DNA from: Flabesymbios commensalis
Taxonomy: Eukaryota; Annelida; Polychaeta; Terebellida; Flabelligeridae
Length of the DNA: 64,000 nt
NCBI GenBank assembly: GCA_964017125.1
Contig: OZ024909.1
Coordinates: forward strand, 52,020,914 to 52,084,913
Direction of reading: 5' to 3'
Position numbers and translations under genes: made by a program. This document shows positions 35,870-46,400 of the stretch, piece by piece. Each line of letters opens with the position of its first letter. Position 1 is the first letter of the stretch. The notes below the pieces were generated by a model, which saw only the letters and a program-made list of their open reading frames with translations, did no database searches and had not been told where the DNA came from.

Positions 35870-36830
35870 ATTGAAGGGCAATGACGAGGCGTTGAAGGGC
35901 AACTATCAGGTGTTAAGGGGTGAAGAAGATATATTTAAGTGCCACCAGATGCGTTAAAAGGTGGCGGGGAGGAACTAAAGGGTTATAGAACGGCATTAGG
36001 GGGCGACTAGGAAGCGTTAATTAACAATGGAAGTATGTTAGGGTGCGACAGGGAGGCGACAAAGAATGATGCGTAGGTGTTAGAGGGTGAAGAGAAGGCG
36101 TTAAAGGCAAAGGAGTATCGCTAAAGGGCAACGGAGAAGCGTTAAATGGCTACGATGAGAGGTCAAAGGTCGACGGAAAGGCGTTAAATGGCAAATAAAA
36201 AGCATTGAATATTGATGGAGATGTATTAAAGGGCGTTAAATGGTGCCGCAGATGCGCTAAATGTCGATGGGAAATCGTTATAGGGCGATGGTAAGGCGTT
36301 AAATGAAGGTCTATCATGAAGCACTAAATGACGATGAAAAGTGTCAATAGGTGATGAGGAAGAGTTAAAGGTTGATGGGCAGGCGTTTATGAAAAGGAGA
36401 ATGCATTAAGGGTGATGTAAAGGCGTTAAATAGGTACGGAGAGACATTAAAGGATGACGGAAATGATTTAAATGGCGATGGAGAGCGACAGGAAGGTGTT
36501 AGAGGGCAAAGAAAAAGTGATAACAGTCGACACAGAAGCATTGAAGAGAATTAAACTCTATGGAGAGGCGTTGAAAAGCGACAGAGAGGCGCTAAAGGGC
36601 AATGGAGAGGCGTTCGGAACAAATAAGAGGCATGAAAGAGCGACAGGAGGGCTTTTAATTGAAACAAAGAGGTGTTAAATGAAAGTACGTTCAGGGCAAA
36701 GGAGAGGCGGCAAGTGGTGATGTAAAATAGAAAAGCCTTCAATTGCGAAAAACATTGGTAAACTAAAAGTGCTATAAAGATGCATAAAGCGCGACAAAAA
36801 ATAGTTAAAGTGCGACAGGAACATCACCCT
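35870..36830 (+). repeat. ~20 bp minisatellite, GCGTTAAAGGGCGACGGAGAG type
   Basis: Around 45 degenerate units of 18-23 bp run across nearly 1 kb, such as GGCGTTAAAGGCAAAGGAGT and AGGCGCTAAAGGGCAATGGA. It is purine-rich on the + strand. Open frames at 36472-36742 are repeat products. It lies near the centre of the foldback. Confidence 0.85.
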
Positions 36831-36899
36831 TTAATGCCCTCTCCATTCCCATTGTCATTAATTTAAACAGTTTCTCGTCACCCTTTAGCGCCTCTACAG

Positions 36900-37160
36900 C
36901 ACCTTATAAAGCACCATTCCAGTATACCCCCTTTTCGGCACACTGGTGGGTACATTGAAACTAGTTTCAGCATACCGTTAGGTATGTTGACACTAGTTTC
37001 AACGTACCCCCCCCCCCCGTACGCTGAAACCAAAAGAAGACCAGTTTCAAGTTACCTGCTGTAGTTTCAGATTACCCCCGGGGGTACGTGGGAAGTAGTT
37101 TTAGCTAATGGGGGTACGTTGGAACTAGGTTCAGCGTACGTTGACACTAGTTTGAAACCA
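36900..37160. repeat. Palindromic GTACGTTGAAACTAGTTTC words
   Basis: GAAACTAGTTTCAGC and TTGACACTAGTTTCAACGTA style words alternate in both orientations with GGGGTACG and CGTACCCC, giving many small inverted repeats. C and G runs are embedded. Confidence 0.6.
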
Positions 37161-37332
37161 CAAAAATCCATTTTAATTCCCCCCGCTTAGGCATTTGGCC
37201 TACACACCAAATATGATTATTGCTGACCTTTTAAGTACTGTACATACGTTAGACCTAGATTATTAAAAAAGCTGGAGTACACATAGAAACCACATGTGCC
37301 GCATGGTGAACGTCCAATAAAGGTCAGCGTTA

Positions 37333-37505
37333 AGCCCTTTAACCGCCAAATTATTTATTGTAAATGAGTGAAAATTATTAAGGTTTGACAAAATGAACAT
37401 TTTGTGAAATCTTGTTGTTTGATGTCACGTTTTATATTTGACATGTTCAAAAGCTGGTATTTAATGAAGAAAAGAATATAATCGGGATGGGCGGTTTAAG
37501 GGTTA
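37333..37505 (+). mobile_element. AACCCTTTA-type MITE, hairpin partly lost
   Basis: Starts GCCCTTTAACCGCC and ends GGGCGGTTTAAGGGTTAA. The GATGTCACGTTTTATATTTG and AAAAGCTGGTATTTAATG blocks match the family, but one arm of the internal hairpin is missing. Confidence 0.65.
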
Positions 37506-38599
37506 ACGTTACAGTTTTTGACACGAGCGTTCTTTTTTTTATGTGCCGGCAATTTGGTTAGATGTCATAGATAAGTGGTAGTGTGTATGTTGTATGCATG
37601 TGGGCAAGATAAGCCCCCCATGCGGATGTGTTGTTATCTGATCATACCCATGCGGATATGTGTTGTTATTTGATCATATAACTGAAAAGAATTTGTTTTC
37701 ACTATTAGTCATAGAAATACAAGGTTTATGAAGAATGAAAAAGTTTTATGCTGAGTTTACAAAATTTATAATGGGTGAGCGCAGTCACTCACCACTTCGC
37801 CAAATGCTAAACGATTTCCCTTGTGACTGAACTTAGTTGGACCTTTTTCACCAAAAACAGAGATCAGAGACGTGAAATTATGTCCCTTTAGCCACAGCCA
37901 GAGATTGTGGCTAATTTCATTTCCACTATAGCGCCCACCCAGGTCTAGCCTACTCAAGTTTATGATGGGACAACCTAAATCAAATCCTCCTCCTTGCTAT
38001 TAAGAATCCGAAACTGCTTTACCAATAATAAGTTCCCACTCACTTGTCATTGATATCATTGTCTGTTTTCTTAATATTTTCAAAACACATCTTTGCTGTC
38101 AATCAACATTTACGGAAGATTGATTGCACATTTATCAGCCAGTATAAACAAACCTTTGCATTTTTTTAAATAATGGTTTTGTCACTGCAGTGGACACATA
38201 ATTCGTCCAGATGAATTCTGAATTTCCTCCCAAAGCCTATTCCATTTTTATTTTTTGTACTCAATACCTTAATAATGCACAGATACATGTAATTTTTTTC
38301 CTTCACTCATTACTATTTACATATAGCTAATATAATTTATGACAGTTATTTGTCTTTTTTGGTGCAGCTATGCACAATTCTGGGGTATTTTTGTGAATTC
38401 TTCCCAGCTCGTGAAGATTCGGGGATTCACAATTGGTTGTGTTTTTTTAGTGAATCTGTCATTTCTTGAGCGATTATAAACACTTTCACCACAGTATCAA
38501 TGGAGCAGAATGCTAAATTTCATGTTTTATAATGGGAAAAAAACTGTGACCATAACACCCCCCCCCCCCGGCCCCCCAAATTGGATTATACTGGAACCC
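37506..38599. other. Interior of the foldback, nothing recognised
   Basis: No coding region, transposase motif or clear repeat. A C tract lies near 38559. This would be the place for a transposase if one existed; none is visible. Confidence 0.45.
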
Positions 38600-39544
38600 T
38601 GTGTGTTTTTCACGGGTGAAACACACATAAACGAAAAAAGGATTATTCAGTCAAAATCACACCAAAATAGGTATTACACTTCTTGGTATTGTGTTTGATA
38701 AAATCCTATCTTGTTTTTTTTACCTTGGAATTGAACTTCAAGATGACCTTAAGTCACTTGATTAATAACATAAATAGACGTGTCGTTAAAAATACCATGG
38801 GAAAGAGGTATTACAAATGCTCATAGCTTTATTGGTTAAAAAATCATATCTCCGCCTGCATGACCTTGAAATTAACTCTTTGACCTCGAAGATGACCTTG
38901 AATCATTAACATAATATTATAAATGGATTTATACGGTGAAAATCCCATGAAAATGAGGTATTACACATGTTTCTAGCTTTTTAAAAAAACACCAATTTTT
39001 TACATGGTTGACCTTGAAATTGACCTTTTGACCTTGAGAATGACCTAGAAACATGAAAATAATATAAGTAATGAATTTTTCAGTGAAAATTACATGAAAA
39101 TGAGGTATTACACTTGTTTCTACCTTTATTGGCTGAAAACTCATTTTTGACCTTGAAATTGACCTTTGACCTTGAATTTTACCCCTCTAGCGCAAATTTC
39201 TGAAGGACGTCAAGATGTTATCCTGCAGTCTCTGAATATATATACCCTTAGCATTAATAATAAATAATAAAAATATATGTATACCCCAAACTGAGGTCCA
39301 GTTTTATTTCTGTCGAATTAATAAAGCATGCAATGCAGTTGAAACCGGTGCAAAAAGCTAGCAAAAGTAGGGTCATCAACCCCCCACCCGTTTTTGTGAT
39401 ATTAGAGGTCAAAAAAATTGAACCCCATTATTTTGTGGTAGTTCGACCCCAAAGCAACCAAAATCAGCAAAAAAATCAGATTTAGCATTCAAATCCTACG
39501 GGAGCCAGTTTGGTGACGTGTCGCACCCTACTATAAACGACTAA

Positions 39545-39735
39545 TTCGAAATGCACTGTAATACACTGTGTTGTACTGTACTGTACTGTACTGTGCTGTG
39601 CTGTGTTGTGCTGTGCTGTGCTGTGCTGTACTGCACTGTACTGTACTGCACTGCACTGCACTGCACTGCACTGCACTGCACTGCACTATATTGTACTTCA
39701 CTGCGGCACTGCACTGCACTGCACTGCACTGCACT
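39545..39735. repeat. Pentanucleotide (CTGTA/CTGCA) array
   Basis: Runs of CTGTA, CTGTG and CTGCA pentamers fill about 190 bp. Because the period is not divisible by three, all frames on both strands stay open; the Cys/Leu/Thr- and Gln/Cys/Ser-rich frames are not genes. Confidence 0.95.
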
Positions 39736-39748
39736 ATACTTACCAGCT

Positions 39749-40375
39749 GACAGTATCGCTGACCAGCATTGTCCCATGCAGAGGTCTGTGCACACTTGCA
39801 ATGTACATGTACACGTGTACTATCAACGGGGGTGATCTCTCTGCAGTATATTTAGTATATGGGTGGAAGGTGAAGGGGGAAACTATCCATTTACACCTCA
39901 CTATAAATCCAAAAAGTACATGTTTTCGCTCGGCGATCATTTCTTTTCCAAAACAAGACGATGTACTTTGCTACTTTTTTTAAACAAAATCGTCTTGTGC
40001 AGAAAAAAATGATCACCGAGAGATAATATGTGTCTTTTTGATTCGGTTAATAGATAGTTTCCCCCAAAGTTGTGATGGGTATGTCGTGAGTTTTGTGGTC
40101 TTTATGTATGTAAATATACATATATCTGAATATTTGTTTTTCGTTGATTAATAGTGTTTATTACTTAACATAACCAGTGGGTTTTTTTGGACTAGTTTAA
40201 ATACTCATAATAGGGGAAATTGTGTTGGACCCCAGGAAAAACATTGCCTTCACCTTCCCCCCATATACTAATTATACTGCAGAGAGATCACCCCCGTTGA
40301 TAGTACACGTGTACATGTACACCACAGGTGTACACGCAACTCTGCACATGACAATGCTGGTCAGCGATACTGAAG
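39749..40375. mobile_element. 627 bp foldback element next to the SLC16 promoter
   Basis: The left arm (39749-39962) starts AGTATCGCTGACCAGCATTG; the right arm (39987-40375) ends with the complement, CAATGCTGGTCAGCGATACT. Both carry TACACGTGTACTATCAACGG and the inner ATCGTCTTGT hairpin around a loop of about 24 bases. The right arm is broken by about 165 bp at 40076-40240. It has no coding capacity. Confidence 0.85.
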
Positions 40376-40496
40376 GCCCAGTGATACCACCATACATTAA
40401 AAATGTTATTCCCATTCAAACTACTTTATATCACACCAAGTATACGTCATACGTCTACTATTACCATGTGATTTTTTTTTCATAAAAGTAATCAGA
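40376..40496 (+). promoter_or_regulatory. Probable 5' UTR and core promoter of the SLC16 gene
   Basis: Only about 120 bp separate the foldback from the start codon. A TTTATATC TATA-like box near 40428 and GTCATACGTC near 40446 are present. The context ATCAGAATGG fits a weak Kozak start. An upstream untranslated exon cannot be excluded. Confidence 0.35.
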
Positions 40497-43400
40497 ATGG
40501 ATCTCAGGACGAGAGACGTTGACGGTGGCTGGGCCTGGGCCTCTATACCAGGTAAGATCAAAATGATATTATAAAAAAGAATGAATTAATGGATGAATGA
40601 ATGAATGAACGAATGCACGAATTAATTAACTTGAGGTCACATTTGTGCACATTATCATATGGGATAACCGAGGCCTTGAGAACCTTCTGAAGATGGTGAG
40701 ATGAATTGAATGGAATACCTATGGGAAGATGGGCCTACGTCGGGGGCTCCATTATGGGGTCACAATGGCCGACGAGGGACTCCGCCCAATCTCACCATTT
40801 AAACTCAAACTTCCTCCTCCTCCGTCAAGTTGACGGTTCCAAACAAATCAGAAAACTCTCTCCTCTCTTATCATGATTATTCGATTAATATACGGCAACA
40901 GCAAAGCACAACCTCCCGCGCACGGCACGTCTCAATTGACTTAGCGAGAGCGAGCTACGGCACATCCGTAGTCGCCGAGTGTAACGCCTGAAGTGCGGGT
41001 AAAATACCAAGGCCGCACACATTCCAATTTTTGCACCCGTCACCAAGGTACGGAAACGAGGCGGTCGTCCACAACCCCTCGCGTCCGAGAAGCTGGGGAT
41101 AACCGCCACATTAACTGAACGACGTCAGGATCCTACATTACCCCCGGGTGAGTGATAACGTCAGACCAAACTGACGTGTAGGAGACTGCTTCGTGCAAGT
41201 AGCGGGGTTGTGAAATATGTAACCTCTTATAACTAAGCATAGTTTTAAAAAAAAAAAATATAGCGAGTGTGGTTACAGCGTGGGTGGTTGAAATCGCAGC
41301 ATTATACTTGAATTGTCCCATCCTCTTAACACTGTCCTTTATGTAAGTATTCATTTGCTGCAAGCTGCGATCAACCCATTCATTTAATTAACATAATTTC
41401 TATTAGTAGTTTAGCAATTAACTTGCTAAAAAAAATGTCTTTACATTTATATATCTGTTCACAATGCTGCCAGGCCTGGCATATTCATTTACAATTTAAC
41501 AACATTGTTATTACGAGGTATGCGGTTGGGCCCGCCATAGATGTCATTAGGCGCAATTATGGCGTGAACCATCTGCACGAATCTGGCAGGAGTCTGGATG
41601 ATTCGTCCGACGCTAGTTTTTCGCACTGTTTGGTCGGTCGAAATTTTTTCGCGATTAGCGATATTCGCATGTTTGCTTTTTGTCAAGTCGATTACGGCGT
41701 CAGCAGCACCCGAGGTTTTACCCCGTAGATGTAAAGGTATGCGGGAATACGTTCGTAAACCACCGCCGTTCCCGTTAGCGCGGGACACGGCGGGGGCTCG
41801 CGAATGCGGCGCTACATAAGTATTGTCTCTGTTAGACAAGTTGACTTTAACATCTATTTGCTTTGGGACTGTGGCCGATTTTTGACTGCTTCTGACTGCC
41901 GTCGACTTTTTTGTGTTGACTCTCGTCCCGTTGGACGTCGGAGTGTCCGCACTACCAGGTCTAGGTGGACCCTGTGGATTCTTACTAGATGTCCTGGTAG
42001 CCGTGATCTCCGTGGTTTGCTTGGCGTTTTACGCTGTATTGTCGAACCTGTCGTAGGCTCGCACTCCATATGTGCGGGTTTAACGCGATCTAAAGAGACC
42101 GTCTCAACCTTGCCTTTAACTAGGATTTTCATTACTCTGCCACTCCTCGCGACGACCTTATATGGTCCGTCGTAAGGGGCGGTCAGAGGCGGTGCAATTG
42201 CGATTCGTCGCAAGAATACATGAGTACATGTAGCTATTTCCTTGAATTAGAAAATGTTGTGTTGTTGTGTGTCACGTGGCGGACATAGGCGGAGACGCGA
42301 CATGGCCACGCATAGCTTGTCTGAATAATTCTCCAAATCAGTGTTGGCGTCGACTGTGTACTGTTTAGTAAACTCTCCTGGGAGTCTAAGGGTTGTCCCA
42401 AAAATCATCTCGGCAGCTGACCTGCCTAGTCTCTCTTTCACGGCTGAACGAACTCCTAAAAGTACAGCAGGTATTGTGATAGTCCACGGGTTCGGTGACT
42501 CGTGCGCCATAATGGCGGCTTTCAATGGACGGTGGAAACGTTCGACCATGCCATTCGACTGAGGGTGATAACTCGTGGTACGATTCCGAATAATCCCGAA
42601 TTGATTACACAAACTATCCCACAATTTGGACTAGAATTGAGCGCCCCTATCAGTGGTGATAGTGGCTGGGGTACCATAACGTGCTATCCACCCGCTGAAG
42701 AAGGCATCGGCGACCGTTTCAGCTCTAATATCTACCATAGGTATAGCTTCGGGCCAACGTGTAAGACGGTCGACGCAAGTCAGTAGATATCTAAAACCAT
42801 CGGCATAAGGTAAAGGTCCGACTATGTCTACGTGGACATGATCGAATCGCTCGGTAGGTTCATTGAACTTTCCGAAAACTGGAGTGTTGTGACGTGAAAC
42901 TTTAGCAGTCTGGCAACCCTTACATGTACGACACCATCTAGCAATATCTATGTTCATGCCGTGCCATGCAAATCGGGTATTAATCAAAGGTTTGGTAGCT
43001 CTATGCGATGGATGGCCTAAACCGTGCAAGTTTGAAAAAACTTTTCGGCGGAATTTCGGTACGGCCGGTACGGCTGGTTGTGTCCCGTGGACACATCACA
43101 CCAGATCAATTGATTATCGAACGATTTTAATAGTTTGAACTTCATAGTGGATGTAGTCGAGTGTCTCAAACGCGTGAATTCCGCGTCATTAGCTTGGTGG
43201 AGACTTAACTCTTTATAGTCTATCGCTGGTCCATCATGTATCGCTGACACCGATGGTCGTGACAGCGCATCAGCGACGAAATTTGTCTCTCCTTTTACAT
43301 ATCTAATATCGGTGGTGAATTCAGCGATGAAAGCTAAATGACGTGTTTGTCGTAGGGACGCGCGCTCAGTCACGGATGACATTAGGAATGTCAACGGTTT

Positions 43401-46400
43401 TTGATCTGTATTAACGAAAAAATTTCGTCCTTCTTAATTGTGTCTGAAATTTTAATTGTAGCGTATACTGCCAAACGCTCACGATCGAACGCGCTGTAGC
43501 GTGTCTCTGCTGGGTTCAGCTTCTTGCTGAAAAACGAAAGCGGCTGCCACATACCGTTTAAAAATTGCTGCAAAACGCCACCGACGGCGACATCACTAGC
43601 GTCGCACGTGATGTTAAGCTGGGCCGTAGAATCTGGGTGCACCAGAAGCGTAGCGTTTGCCAATATCTGTTTTGACTCAGAAAATGCTGACTCTGCATTT
43701 TTATTCCACTTCAAATCGAAATTTGACTTTGGTGACAGTCTGGTATGTCCTTCGTTGGCAGCTGTCAGTAGATTATTGAGTGGTGTCAACTTCGCGGCGC
43801 AATGCGGTATGAAACGGTGGTAATAATTCACCATTCCCAGATATCTACGCAATGCTCGTTGTTTTTCGGGTTTAACGAAATTAACAATCGCGTCAACGGC
43901 GCTGGGTAGCGGCGAAATTCCTTCGGCGCAAACGTGGTGACCTAGGAAACTTAATTCAGTTATACCGAACTGACACTTTTCAGGACCAATGATAATTCCG
44001 TATTCAGATAGTCGAGCAAAAAGAATTCGTAGATGTTTCTTATGCGTTTTATGATCTGGGCTGGTTACCAGTAGGTCATCCAAATAAACAAAAACGAAAT
44101 CAAGTCTGCGTGTAACGTGGTCTATAAAGCGCTGAAACGTTTGACCGGAATTTCTTAGACCAATTGGTGTTCTAGTGAAATTAAACAAGCCAAAAGGTGT
44201 GGCAACAGCAGTCTTGTGTACGTCGGACGGCTCCACCGGAATTTGGTAATAAGCTCTGACCAAGTCGATCTTCTAAAAAAATTTCGATCCGGCTAACCGC
44301 TGCGTGAAATCTTGTATATGAGGAAGCGGATAACGGTCCGGTACGGTCTGTGCATTCAAACTACGGTAGTCCCCGCATAGTCTCCAATCGCCGTTTTTCT
44401 TTGGCACCATGTGAAGCGCTGAGGACCACTCACTGTCGCTGGGTTCAATGACCCCTAATTTTATCATCTCGTCAAACTCGCGTTTTGCGGTAACCAGCTT
44501 ATCGGGCGCTAAACGTCGTGGTTGTGCAAAAACCGGGTGACCTTTAGTCACAATCTTGTGTATTATACCGTGTTTAACGGTCTCACCCTTTGTCGTAGGG
44601 CGTGTCAGTTCAGGGAACTGGCCGAGGAGTTTTGTGTACTCATTCTGAACGGTTTCAACTCAGACAGAGGTTTAATCGAAGATAGTGAAGCGGCAATGGC
44701 TAGGCCAGTACGCATGTCTCGGAGACATCTGCTTCTCAAGTCTACGAGCAAATTTTAGTGGATTAAAAAATCAGCCCCGATTATGGGTTGCTGCACATCT
44801 GCCACTATGAACGTCCACGGATATTCGCGCTTTAAGCCGACATCGACGACGCGTTTACAGTTGCCATAAGTATGTATAGTACTGTTATTAGCTGCCACCA
44901 GGGGGGGACTGCCAGCCTCCGAAATTCCGTTAGCGCAAGATTTCGGCAGAACACTGACAGCTGCGCCCGTGTCGATTAAATATCTGCATTTATGTCCTTT
45001 ATCTGCGACATATAATAACTTAGAGTGAGATAACTTTGGAGAACTAGCGTCCGCGGAGTCATGTCGCGTCTCAGTTATACCGCCAGATGCAAGAGTCGCT
45101 ACCTTGCTCTGGCTTAGCAGTTTAAAGAAAAAGCGCAGGGGCTCCTGCACGTGCGTGCCTTATCACCGAAAGTCTGGTGAAAATAGCAGACAGGTGCATT
45201 AGCCGAATCTAATGTCTTAGCGGCGTCATTTCTCTGTGGGTTCGGCGGCGGAACGAAAGGTCGAGCAAGTGGTTGCAAATTCGTCGGCGGAGCGAAAGGT
45301 CGAGCATTATCTTTTGCGTTTCTATACTGACTAGGTTGGTTGCTAACAAAACTTGAGGCCTGAACATTAGGAGCAAATGAAGGCGCGTGAGCATAGTTAT
45401 TTGCTCGTCCACGTCCTTTATTTCTTTTCCACTCTGATGTAGTCACTGTTTCTAATCTCTTGATTCGCTTAGACAGATCCTCTAACAAACCAACTAGTTT
45501 GGTGGTTTCTTCGACTTTAATCTCTGCGACCCCCGGCTTACTCTCTTCGACGTCCTCTTCTGCTGCCAGTGCCCGGTCGGCCAAAACGGCCAAACTTTCG
45601 AGGGTGGCACTGTCGGGTTGAGTCGCCAAATGGGCTCTGATGGAAGCGGGCATCTGGCGTATGAACGCTTGCCGAATTACAGCCTTCCCCACCACAGCTT
45701 TGGTGCCGAAACCTGCAGTCTTCTGCAGACGCCGCAGGAAATGCGAGGGAATGTCATTACCAATTTTCTCGCCAGAGATAACTTTGTTGACCCTTTCGGG
45801 TGTGGTCAATCCTCGTCTCTCAATCAAAATCGCTTCAGGCTGTCGTATTTGTTGGAACTGAAAGGCTGATGTAGCACGTCCCTCACGTCCGATGCAATCT
45901 CGCCCGAAAGTGCAGCGCAGGTTAAGCTGTACCTCTCATCATCATCATTGATCTGGTGAAGAGCGAACTGAGTCTCAATTTGGTTGAACCAGAGCTCAAC
46001 ATCCGAGGCGTAGAAAGTGGCGATTTTGAACTTTGGTAAGTTTGTAGCACGTGTCTGCGACTGTCTACCGAGCGGTGAAGAACTCCTTGAGGAGTCGCTC
46101 CTAGAGTGAGAATTCATACGTCTTGCTCGAGCAATTCAAGCGAAATCAGCTTTGAGGCGTTGACATTTCTCGTCCGCCTCTCGGAATCGAACCTCATTGT
46201 CCTCACTGTCGGGATGATAATCATCTTTAGGTCTAGCACCCGAACCTTCTAGGGGCGTTGACATGAAGCCTTCACTGTCGTACTGCTTTGACATTATGAA
46301 GTAGTGTTTTTAAAATTATCTAACTAGTGAAGCATCTGAGATAGCTGGCCTATTGGCTCTGCGTCTATCCCAAATGTGTTTAAAATGGCATGTCGTATTA

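Larger units (their letters stand above)
33406..39536. mobile_element. 6.1 kb foldback element with repeat-rich arms
   Basis: The outer ends are TAGTAGGGTG on the left and its complement CACCCTACTA on the right. The arms extend about 0.9 kb inward with strong similarity: both carry CCCGTAGGATT, the GGTCGAACTACCACAA block, AGCTTTTTGCACCGGTTTCA and then tandem AAGGTCA-rich units. A possible TAA duplication flanks the ends. The interior holds more of the same units, a ~20 bp minisatellite, palindromic GTACG-TGAAACTAGTTTC words, two smaller MITEs and an LTR-like insertion. No transposase was seen. The plan resembles Drosophila FB and sea urchin TU elements. Confidence 0.72.

Noticed and set aside
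36472-36742. Charged open frames on both strands
   Set aside because: Products of the 20 bp minisatellite.
33406-39536. Polinton or other capsid-bearing element as an explanation for the long inverted arms
   Set aside because: No polymerase, integrase, ATPase or capsid-like coding sequence is visible between the arms.
39482-39983. Many overlapping open frames rich in Cys-Leu-Thr or Gln-Cys-Ser on both strands
   Set aside because: They arise from a pentanucleotide array; a five-base period keeps every frame open.
40885-41109. 74-codon frame conserved in both LTRs
   Set aside because: Conserved only because the LTRs are near-identical copies; no domain or start context supports a protein.
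41423-42786. Several + strand open frames of 70-123 codons
   Set aside because: They are antisense to the integrase region of the Gypsy fossil.
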